Assembly (NCBI GenBank): GCA_002338655.1
Contig: DDIU01000033.1
Location: forward strand, 1-10,716
DNA length: 10,716 bases
Direction: 5' to 3'
DNA from: Flammeovirgaceae bacterium UBA1842
Lineage (GTDB): Bacteria; Bacteroidota; Bacteroidia; Cytophagales; Cyclobacteriaceae
A model generated the notes under the pieces. The model was not told the origin of the DNA, ran no database searches, and saw nothing but the letters and a program-made list of their open reading frames with translations. The translations under genes and the position numbers were made by a program. Positions 1 to 6,053 of the stretch are shown piece after piece (the stretch's first letter is position 1; the number at the start of each line of letters is the position of its first letter).

Positions 1-9
1 GGATCACAT

Positions 10-39
10 AAAAAAAGCCACTATTCGAGTGGCTTTTTT
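10..39. terminator. Bidirectional intrinsic terminator-like hairpin (type 1, copy 1)
   Basis: Stem GCCACT (17-22) / AGTGGC (28-33) with a 5-nt loop, preceded by an A-run (10-16) and followed by a T-run (34-39). The symmetry makes it a plausible Rho-independent terminator on either strand. Which transcript it serves lies partly outside the window. Confidence 0.7.
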
Positions 40-56
40 CATTCACCAAATTTTAC

Positions 57-115
57 GGGCGAGAAGCCTGTCCCGAAGGAGCGCAGCGGAAGCGGGAAGC
101 CCCAGCTGGATCACA
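57..115. repeat. GC-rich foldable repeat element, copy 1
   Basis: This is a 59-bp element of roughly two-thirds GC in otherwise AT-rich DNA. An outer stem GGGC (57-60) / GCCC (99-102) encloses an inner stem TCCCG (71-75) / CGGGA (93-97). It matches 175-233 at 58 of 59 positions. The only difference is G92 versus T210, which lies at the end of the inner stem. The orientation given is arbitrary. It contains no recognisable transposase end or RNA gene. Confidence 0.85.
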
Positions 116-117
116 CG

Positions 118-147
118 AAAAGACCTTCAGAAATGGAGGTCTTTTTT
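118..147. terminator. Bidirectional intrinsic terminator-like hairpin (type 2)
   Basis: Arms 118-128 and 135-145 pair over 11 positions (one G-T) around a 6-nt loop. The stem has an A-run at the 5' side and a T-run at 142-147. Its stem sequence differs from the type 1 hairpin, although it sits in the same place relative to the GC-rich element. Confidence 0.65.
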
Positions 148-174
148 ATTTGCATTATTTCTAATATCAGACTT

Positions 175-233
175 GGGCGAGAAGCCTGTCCCGAAGGAGC
201 GCAGCGGAATCGGGAAGCCCCAGCTGGATCACA
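175..233. repeat. GC-rich foldable repeat element, copy 2
   Basis: Second full copy of the 59-bp element. Here the inner stem is a perfect 6 bp, TCCCGA (189-194) / TCGGGA (210-215), around a 15-nt GC-rich loop, inside the outer stem GGGC (175-178) / GCCC (217-220). It is followed directly by an A-run and the second copy of hairpin 1, as copy 1 is followed by hairpin 2. Confidence 0.85.
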
Positions 234-234
234 T

Positions 235-264
235 AAAAAAAGCCACTATTCGAGTGGCTTTTTT
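235..264 (-). terminator. Terminator-like hairpin (type 1, copy 2), probably for the peroxiredoxin-like gene
   Basis: Stem GCCACT (242-247) / AGTGGC (253-258), with A-run 235-241 and T-run 259-264. On the minus strand it lies about 40 nt past the stop codon of the gene at 303-848 and ends in a U-run, as expected of an intrinsic terminator. It is symmetric and could also act on the plus strand. Confidence 0.7.
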
Positions 265-281
265 CATTTACCAAATTTTAC

Positions 282-301
282 GGGCAAGAAGCCTGTCCCG
301 A
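282..301. repeat. Truncated third copy of the GC-rich element
   Basis: The first 20 bases of the element are present with one change (A286 for G), then the match stops at 301. The break falls after the 5' arm of the inner stem, so this copy cannot fold. The stop codon of the peroxiredoxin-like gene occupies 303-305, so the truncation sits at the gene boundary. Confidence 0.75.
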
Positions 302-302
302 T

Positions 303-848
303 CTACCCCTCAGCAAACCTCTTTATCTCCTCCAACTCCATCCTATCATCAAGTCGTTCAGAATAATGTAATTTCTTTACGGTCAGTCCTTTGTCTATTA
401 AAAATTCGGCAGGTATGGTTTTGATGGATTCACCACCAGACATCATGTGCATCGGCACACCTGCTTTTTTAGCTTTGATGGCTGTTTGTACAAAGGAAGT
501 CATATGACTGATGGCAGATTTATAACCCGAACTCTCTAGGCCATAAGCATCATACCAAACCTTCTCAGGGTCAGAGATGAGGGGAATGGGCGACACATCT
601 TTATGGAATGTACTTCTCAATAATACCCGTTCTGGAGATTCGAAAAAGAAGATCATTTCCATGCCCTTATCTTTCAATTCCTGATGGATTTTTGTGAGTT
701 GGTGTACGCGAAGGTTGCAGAAGGGGCAGCCAGCATGACGGAAAAAACCGATGAATATCTTTTTGTCCCTGTAAGTTTCCAGATCGATCATCCGATCATA
801 GATATCTTTTAATTTAAAAATAGGGGCAGGCACATTTTGTTGTAGCAT
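303..848 (-). CDS. Peroxiredoxin-like (AhpC/TSA-type) thioredoxin-fold protein
   Basis: This 181-residue protein has no signal peptide and is probably cytoplasmic. The N-terminal part (about 1-100) follows the AhpC/TSA layout: a short lead-in (VPAPIFKLKD, 6-15), the strand KIFIGFFRHAG (30-40), and a thiol site C41-P-F-C44. Later come SDPEKVWYDAYGL (92-104) and IPAEFLID (145-152), both typical of peroxiredoxin-like proteins. The usual peroxiredoxin TxxC context is replaced by a CxxC pair, so the active site looks more like a disulfide oxidoreductase. Known relatives are annotated only as peroxiredoxin-like; peroxide reduction or thiol exchange is inferred. The ATG at 846-848 is the natural start; no Shine-Dalgarno sequence is seen. 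A weak -7-like element (TATATTTC on the minus strand, 864-871) lies 15 bp upstream. The gene is transcribed away from the TetR gene across a shared 127-bp region. Confidence 0.85.
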   Translation of the reverse strand: MLQQNVPAPIFKLKDIYDRMIDLETYRDKKIFIGFFRHAGCPFCNLRVHQLTKIHQELKDKGMEMIFFFESPERVLLRSTFHKDVSPIPLISDPEKVWYDAYGLESSGYKSAISHMTSFVQTAIKAKKAGVPMHMMSGGESIKTIPAEFLIDKGLTVKKLHYSERLDDRMELEEIKRFAEG

Positions 849-914
849 AAATAACGTTTTTGGGAAATATACGAACTTGCTTTAACTACGGGCTTCAATT
901 CATTAATATATTTA

Positions 915-944
915 TTGATTAAGAAACGATATACAATTAATTTG
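915..944 (+). promoter_or_regulatory. Candidate Bacteroidota-type promoter for the TetR gene
   Basis: TTG (915-917) is separated by 19 bp from TTAATTTG (937-944), a seven-of-eight match to the Bacteroidota -7 consensus TAnnTTTG. Spacing fits the known -33/-7 arrangement. The transcript would begin near 950, leaving a leader of about 25 nt before the ATG at 976. Prediction by eye only. Confidence 0.45.
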
Positions 945-954
945 AGTTAACTCA
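943..954. promoter_or_regulatory. Perfect 12-bp palindrome, candidate TetR-family operator
   Basis: TGAGTTAACTCA is fully self-complementary. It overlaps the last two bases of the candidate -7 element and covers the expected transcription start, 21 bp before the TetR ATG. TetR-family regulators usually bind short palindromes in their own promoter, so autorepression is a reasonable inference. It also lies in the divergent region shared with the peroxiredoxin-like gene. Confidence 0.5.
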
Positions 955-975
955 TCAACAAACTGAATTGAATCA

Positions 976-1599
976 ATGGATAAAATCACCATCTTGAAAG
1001 AGTCTTTTACTTTGTTTAGAAAATATGGTGTCAAAAGTGTGAGTATGGATGATATTGCTCATCGATTGACAATAAGCAAGAAGACGCTTTATACTTATTT
1101 TGACAATAAGGAAGACCTTTTATTAAATGGGATTAGGAAGATATTTAGAAAATTCCATGAAGCATATGAGCAAATTTCTACTGATGATCCACATCCACTG
1201 ATTGCCCTTTCTGTGTTTTATTGTTCAGTATTGAAAGAGATTGCTCACTATGAAAGTGCTTATTTCTATTCTATTAATAAGTATTCGATTACCATAAGTA
1301 CTGAAATTGAAACCCAAAGAAATAAGTTAATCTCTGACATTGTAAAGCCCTTGTTTAACGAGGCCAATGCACTTCAGTGCTTGAGAGAGGGAGTAGATCT
1401 GGACTTGTTCATCACACTTAATTTATTAATGATAGAAGAGCGATACACGCAAGCCATAAGTATGTCATCAAAATTGTCGATGACCCATGTATATAAACAA
1501 CTCATAGTCTATCCTATCATTGGGATTTGTAAGCCTGAGTGCTCAGAACAACTGTTGACAGAATTGGAAGTTGCATTGAAAAAATTCCAAAGGTCATGA
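976..1599 (+). CDS. TetR/AcrR-family transcriptional regulator
   Basis: This 207-residue protein has the usual TetR size. The N-terminal DNA-binding domain occupies about residues 1-50. Its helix-turn-helix is at 22-43 (VSMDDIAHRLTISKKTLYTYF), followed by the family hallmark NKEDLL (44-49). The remaining 150 residues are a helical ligand-binding and dimerisation domain with no recognisable ligand signature. The ATG at 976 gives a start seven residues before the first helix; a longer start is not supported. The gene is divergent from the peroxiredoxin-like gene and 145 bp upstream of the TonB receptor on the same strand. No terminator is visible in that gap, so readthrough into the receptor is possible. 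Control of itself and of either neighbour is inferred from position and from the palindrome at 943-954; the effector is unknown. Confidence 0.93.
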   Translation: MDKITILKESFTLFRKYGVKSVSMDDIAHRLTISKKTLYTYFDNKEDLLLNGIRKIFRKFHEAYEQISTDDPHPLIALSVFYCSVLKEIAHYESAYFYSINKYSITISTEIETQRNKLISDIVKPLFNEANALQCLREGVDLDLFITLNLLMIEERYTQAISMSSKLSMTHVYKQLIVYPIIGICKPECSEQLLTELEVALKKFQRS

Positions 1600-1744
1600 G
1601 CTGAGAAGGAATTAGAAAACCGTTTGTTTATTTAGGCTATCATTTGCTCCGATCAGGAGAGAATATTACCGATGGAATGTTAAATCAGGGCTTACAGTAG
1701 TAAATTAGTTAGTTTTAATATTCAAAAATATCAAGTCCAGCATT

Positions 1745-4087
1745 ATGATTTTTAGACGTACGTTAAAAAAGATGGCTTTACTCTGTTTTACCATCGTAAG
1801 TATACATTGCTACGGACAACAAAAATATACTATTAGTGGAGCCATCTCCGATGCCTCAAACGGAGAAGAATTGATAGGGGCTTCCGTATTGATTCAGGAA
1901 CTAAGTACAGGAGGAACAACCAATGTGTATGGTTTTTTTTCGGTAACTATTCCACAAGGTAACTATACCGTAGTGATCAGCTATATTGGTTATCAATCCC
2001 TCACAAAAAATATAGTACTTGACAAGAGTATAACCTTAAATATTGAATTACAACCTGAGTCCACCACCCTACAGGAGGTGGTGGTATTGGCTGAAAGGGA
2101 AGATGTGAATGTGCAATCTACCCAAATGAGTGTAAACAAACTTTCGGTTAAAGAAATAGAGACCATACCTGTTATTTTTGGCGAGAAGGATGTGATCAAG
2201 ACCATTCAATTGTTGCCAGGTATAAAATCAAGTGAAGGGGGAGGAGGTTTTTTTGTTCGTGGTGGTAGTGCGGATCAAAATCTGATTCTATTGGATGAAG
2301 CCCCTGTTTATAATGCCTCCCATTTATTAGGCTTCTTTTCAGTTTTTAATTCTGATGCCATTAAGGACTTAACCATTTATAAAGGCCATATTCCGGCAGA
2401 GTATGGTGGCCGAGCTTCATCTGTATTGGATATAAAGATGAATGACGGAAACAGTAAAAAACTTAATGTAAGTGGTGGAATAGGCCTCATTTCATCACGA
2501 TTGACCGTTGAGGCGCCAATTGTTAAAGATAAAAGCTCATTTATCCTTTCAGGCAGGAGAACGTATCTCGATTTGTTTTTGAAGGCCTCCAGCGACCCAG
2601 ATATCAGCAAATCCATACTTTACTTTTATGATCTCAATGCAAAAGCTAATTACAAATTTAGCGACCGGGATAGAGTTTTTATTTCGGGGTATTTTGGGCG
2701 TGATAAATTTGGTTTCGGGGATCAATTTGGCTTTGACTGGGGGAATACGACCACTACATTGAGATGGAACCACTTATTCAATGACAGGTTGTTTCTCAAT
2801 TCCACGGCATTGTTCAGTGACTATAATTACAAGGTTGAGATTGGTGGTGATGAAGGCGAGAATAACGGGTTTAAGATTATTTCAGCTATTCAGGATGTGA
2901 GCTTAAAGGAGGATTTTGAATACTATATAAGTCCTACCAATACATTCAAATTTGGTGCAACCGTAGCTCACCACAAATTTGTTCCTGGAGAATTCAATCC
3001 AGATGCAAATTCAAATTTCAACTCCATCCGATTGCAAGAAAAATTTGCTTGGGAAGCAGCAGCATACATATCTGACGATATGGAGTTGAGTGAGAAGGTA
3101 AAGCTGAATGCTGGCCTTCGTTATTCATGGTTTTCGCAGGTGGGTCCTGGCGACATATTTACTTATGATGCTGATGGTGACGTGAGTAGTGTTAAAAATT
3201 ATGGCAGTGGGGAAATGGTAAAAACCTATTCGGGATTGGAGCCTAGAGTGGGTTTGACTTATGTGCTCAATGACCAAAGTTCGGTAAAGGCTTCCTACGG
3301 CAAAAATAGGCAATATCTCCACCTTGTTTCCAATTCCACTTCGGGTACTCCAATAGACCTATGGATACCAAGTAGTAACAATGTGAAGCCACAGATAGCC
3401 GATCAGTATGCACTTGGTTACTTCCGTAATTTTGCTGACAACAAGTATGAGAGTTCAGTAGAGGTCTATTATAAAGACATGCAAAATCAGGTAGATTATA
3501 AAACTGGGGCTGAGCTGGTTTTTAATGAAAATGTAGAATCTCAACTGCTATTTGGCAAGGGCAGATCCTATGGGGCAGAGTTTTTTTTAAAAAAGAATGT
3601 GGGTGATTTTTCGGGCTGGGTGAGTTATACATTATCGAGAACAGAACGGGAATTTGAAGGGGTGGATTATGGTAAGGTTTACCCTGCCAACTGGGATAGG
3701 ACGCATGATCTTTCTTTGGTGGGGATGTACAAGGCAGGCCCTAAATGGACATTGTCAGCGTCATTTGTTTACAGAACAGGCGATGCAGTGACTTATCCTG
3801 TAGGCAAGTATGAAGTGGATGGCAAGACGGTTAATCAATATGACACACGTAATGACAACAGGCTACCGGCCTATCACAGGCTGGATTTAGGGGCAACAAA
3901 ACTGATAAAAAATAGCCCCAAATATGAATCCAGTATCTCATTCTCGGTATACAATGCCTATGCCCGCAAGAATGCGTTCGCCATCAATTTCCAAGAAGAC
4001 CCTGATAATCCAGAAAAAACACAGGCAGTTAGAATAGCACTGTTCAGCATACTCCCTTCCATTACCTATAATTTCAAATTCAAATAA
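1745..4087 (+). CDS. TonB-dependent outer-membrane receptor with carboxypeptidase-regulatory-like domain
   Basis: This 780-residue protein is predicted to import a substrate across the outer membrane using TonB energy. A signal peptide (1-24, basic RRTLKK then a hydrophobic core, cleavage likely after CYG) precedes a CarboxypepD_reg-like beta-sandwich (about 28-105). A TonB-box-like LQEVVV (109-114) follows. The plug is at about 120-235, with LLPGI (156-160), FFVRGGSADQNLILLDEAPVY (169-189) and AEYGGRASSVLDI (218-230). The rest is a 22-strand-type barrel rich in alternating aromatic residues, ending with the strand ITYNFKFK. An internal Met at residue 10 is a possible but poorer start, because it would remove the basic n-region. 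The gene is intact and ends 2 bp before the DUF4249 gene, a pairing common in Bacteroidota. Residues do not reveal the substrate; sugar, peptide or siderophore are all possible. Confidence 0.93.
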   Translation: MIFRRTLKKMALLCFTIVSIHCYGQQKYTISGAISDASNGEELIGASVLIQELSTGGTTNVYGFFSVTIPQGNYTVVISYIGYQSLTKNIVLDKSITLNIELQPESTTLQEVVVLAEREDVNVQSTQMSVNKLSVKEIETIPVIFGEKDVIKTIQLLPGIKSSEGGGGFFVRGGSADQNLILLDEAPVYNASHLLGFFSVFNSDAIKDLTIYKGHIPAEYGGRASSVLDIKMNDGNSKKLNVSGGIGLISSRLTVEAPIVKDKSSFILSGRRTYLDLFLKASSDPDISKSILYFYDLNAKANYKFSDRDRVFISGYFGRDKFGFGDQFGFDWGNTTTTLRWNHLFNDRLFLNSTALFSDYNYKVEIGGDEGENNGFKIISAIQDVSLKEDFEYYISPTNTFKFGATVAHHKFVPGEFNPDANSNFNSIRLQEKFAWEAAAYISDDMELSEKVKLNAGLRYSWFSQVGPGDIFTYDADGDVSSVKNYGSGEMVKTYSGLEPRVGLTYVLNDQSSVKASYGKNRQYLHLVSNSTSGTPIDLWIPSSNNVKPQIADQYALGYFRNFADNKYESSVEVYYKDMQNQVDYKTGAELVFNENVESQLLFGKGRSYGAEFFLKKNVGDFSGWVSYTLSRTEREFEGVDYGKVYPANWDRTHDLSLVGMYKAGPKWTLSASFVYRTGDAVTYPVGKYEVDGKTVNQYDTRNDNRLPAYHRLDLGATKLIKNSPKYESSISFSVYNAYARKNAFAINFQEDPDNPEKTQAVRIALFSILPSITYNFKFK

Positions 4088-4089
4088 TA

Positions 4090-4902
4090 ATGAAAGCATT
4101 TAGATACATATTCATTTTATTATCCGTTCTATTGTTTTCGTGCGAGGATGTTATCGTTTTAGATTTGAATGACGGTGACCCACGCCTCGTTATTGAAGGA
4201 TATGTGACAGATCAACCAGGGCCATATACGGTTAAAATAAGCAAAACGGCCAAATTTTATGATGATAATATTTTTCCTCCCCAAAGTGGTGCCAGTGTGG
4301 TTATCACTGATGATCAGGGAAATGAGGATATATTGACTGAAGTCAGTACTGGGGTTTATCAGACTTCCACGCTTCAAGGGGAAAGAGGGGTGACCTACAC
4401 ACTTAGTGTGGATTACGAAGGTCAAAATTATACGGCCATAAGCAAAATGCCAGAACAGCAAATACTATTGGACTCCATTACCAGTGAATACGAAGAGAAT
4501 AGTTTTTTTAATGATGAGGGGTACTATGTACGGGCACACTTTAATGATCCCGCTGGAGTGGCCAATTATTATAGGTTTAATGTGCTGGTAAACGGTGAAG
4601 TATATGTTTTTGATTTTGATGGTGAAGAACAGGAAGATGATTTCTTCTATTTATGGAGTGATAAATTCTCCGATGGGAATTTGAATGATTATGATTTTCC
4701 GCACACGCTTGAAGTAGGTGATTCAGTGTATATAGAAATGTATAACCTGGAGAGAAGTACTTATGATTATTATCGTACTGTAGCTGATGTTATTAATGGT
4801 GGTGGGGTGGCACCTTCTAATCCGTTGTCAAATTTTGGGGATACTGCGTTAGGTTATTTCGGAGCATTTTCAATTACTTCCAATTATGTCATTGTTGATT
4901 AA
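4090..4902 (+). CDS. DUF4249 family outer-membrane lipoprotein, receptor partner
   Basis: This 270-residue protein has a type II signal peptide with lipobox LFSC, so lipidation is expected at C18. The acidic E19-D20 next to the cysteine would suit surface export in Bacteroidota, though this is weak evidence. The first third (about 25-120) looks like an immunoglobulin/transthyretin-like sandwich (LVIEGYVTD, YTVKISKT, GASVVITDDQGN). The C-terminal section YDYYRTVADV (246-255 region) followed by PSNPLSNFGDTALGYFGAFS is the characteristic end of DUF4249. The ATG lies 2 bp after the receptor stop, so the two genes are very likely translationally coupled. By analogy with SusD-like proteins it may cap the receptor or capture its ligand, but the molecular function of DUF4249 is not established. 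Its TAA overlaps the stop of the convergent gene. Confidence 0.9.
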   Translation: MKAFRYIFILLSVLLFSCEDVIVLDLNDGDPRLVIEGYVTDQPGPYTVKISKTAKFYDDNIFPPQSGASVVITDDQGNEDILTEVSTGVYQTSTLQGERGVTYTLSVDYEGQNYTAISKMPEQQILLDSITSEYEENSFFNDEGYYVRAHFNDPAGVANYYRFNVLVNGEVYVFDFDGEEQEDDFFYLWSDKFSDGNLNDYDFPHTLEVGDSVYIEMYNLERSTYDYYRTVADVINGGGVAPSNPLSNFGDTALGYFGAFSITSNYVIVD

Positions 4903-6053
4903 AACTCTCCACTGGCACCGCCACCTCCAAATTTTCCACCACCGCCCTCAAAACCTGAAGGTGCATCCTGTACACCTAATGTTTGGTCAATGATCAGTGA
5001 TTCAACAATTAATTGGTCTGCTACTTCGTCAGGTTTGATGGTAATGCCCTTTCTATCTGTTTTCCAATAGCGTAAGGCTAACCAAGCTATGGCAATTAAG
5101 AAAAGGCCACCTATGATCAGTATCAGTTCTATAGGTACATAATTATGATAATAGCGGATGGAGAAAACACTAACAGCAACTGCCAAAAGGCCGATATTCA
5201 ACAAGGCTAAATGTTTTTTCTGTAATCCAAAATAGATATATGCAGCAGGAACCAGTACCGTGAATATATAAAACAACCATTTAAAAGGTACTGCTGAGCT
5301 ATCTGCTATCCCTAGTAATTCTACGCTCAACTCGATTACCACAAAGCAATTGCCAGCGGCATAGAACATAACTATTGCAATCCATTTTACTACCCACCAG
5401 CATTCTTCATGTGCCAACCCTTTTGTATTATCGATAGCTTTTTTAGACGCTACATAAAAAATGGCCGACACGGCCATCATTAAAAAAGGAGCTGCCCAAA
5501 GCCCATCCAGTTTATCAAGGGCGAAGAAAAATATGGCATAAGCAGAGAACACGGTAATGGCAGTAAGTAAGCGGTCAAGATATATCCTAGTAGGTACCAA
5601 AAAAAAGAAGAAGCAGAAAACCGAGATCATAAGTGGATCATTGAAAAAGATGTCCTCAAGCAGTAAAAAGAAAGCCAAAAAAATAAACTGTAATCCACCA
5701 TACAGTGCGGCATCGTCCATTCCAGATCTAAATTGATTTCTTTCTTCAATAACTATCTTTTGCAAAACAGTTATGCAACCTCCCGCTGCCATCAGGCAAA
5801 AAAACCAAGCGTTAGAGTTGCTAATGATTCCGCTTACCAATAGTCCACCAAAACCGATCCCCGCACTGAGGATCACGGTGGTCAATAGGAATAGCCCAAT
5901 CCGTATAAAAAAATTGGTACTGTCATATCGGGGCATTAGCTTTTCGTCCAGCATTCGGTATTCAGCATCGGAAATCCAGCCTTGCTTTTTCCATTTGCCT
6001 ATCTCGTCAAAATGAAAATAATTGGCCCGTTTTTGTCGATCATAACCAATCAT
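4899..6053 (-). CDS. Polytopic membrane protein, DUF2157-like, with glycine-rich C-terminal tail
   Basis: This 384-residue protein starts with a cytosolic helical segment (about 10-42, EIGKWKKQGWISDAEYRMLD). About ten hydrophobic segments follow, between residues 47 and 335. A hydrophilic tail then ends in a run of glycines (367-384: GFEGGGGKFGGGGASGEF). The N-terminal segment plus many membrane spans resembles DUF2157-type proteins, whose function is unknown. The Gly-rich ending recalls the tails of unrelated bacterial membrane proteins such as YgcG/TPM-domain proteins; this resemblance is by memory. The ATG at 6051-6053 overlaps the stop of the upstream gene in ATGA, so translation is probably coupled. 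It is the last gene of a three-gene operon. Its stop overlaps the stop of the rightward DUF4249 gene by 4 bp, leaving no room for a terminator between them. Confidence 0.8.
   Translation of the reverse strand: MIGYDRQKRANYFHFDEIGKWKKQGWISDAEYRMLDEKLMPRYDSTNFFIRIGLFLLTTVILSAGIGFGGLLVSGIISNSNAWFFCLMAAGGCITVLQKIVIEERNQFRSGMDDAALYGGLQFIFLAFFLLLEDIFFNDPLMISVFCFFFFLVPTRIYLDRLLTAITVFSAYAIFFFALDKLDGLWAAPFLMMAVSAIFYVASKKAIDNTKGLAHEECWWVVKWIAIVMFYAAGNCFVVIELSVELLGIADSSAVPFKWLFYIFTVLVPAAYIYFGLQKKHLALLNIGLLAVAVSVFSIRYYHNYVPIELILIIGGLFLIAIAWLALRYWKTDRKGITIKPDEVADQLIVESLIIDQTLGVQDAPSGFEGGGGKFGGGGASGEF

Larger units (their letters stand above)
1..301. repeat. Array of alternating GC-rich elements and terminator-like hairpins
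   Basis: This non-coding stretch has the order hairpin 1, GC-rich element, hairpin 2, GC-rich element, hairpin 1 again, truncated GC-rich element. Bases 1-76 recur at 226-301 with 74 of 76 identical (differences at 44/269 and 61/286). The first eight bases equal the 3' end of the GC-rich element, so the array probably continues beyond the left edge. It ends 1 bp after the stop codon of the leftward gene at 303-848. Open frames crossing it merely translate the repeat and have no support as genes. Structured, intergenic, multi-copy DNA of this kind suggests a dispersed genomic repeat family; that wider dispersion is inference. Confidence 0.9.

Noticed and set aside
101..115. Resemblance of the element end AGCTGGATCAC to the 3' end of 16S rRNA (GCTGGATCACCTCC)
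   Set aside because: The match covers only about ten bases, the anti-Shine-Dalgarno CCTCC is missing, and the upstream bases do not fit helix 45.
1..301. CRISPR array
   Set aside because: Only two full repeats of unequal spacing with non-spacer hairpins between, and no cas genes.
29..424. Open reading frames across the repeat array (29-424 and 133-366)
   Set aside because: They translate the repeats and hairpins, lack any domain, and one runs antisense into the peroxiredoxin-like gene.
1600..1744. Promoter or operator in front of the TonB receptor
   Set aside because: A TAGTTTTA near 1710 resembles a -7 element but has no suitable TTG upstream, and no copy of the TetR palindrome is visible.
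2377..2773. Antisense reading frames inside the TonB receptor gene
   Set aside because: They overlap a well-supported gene on the other strand and show no domain, signal peptide or start context.
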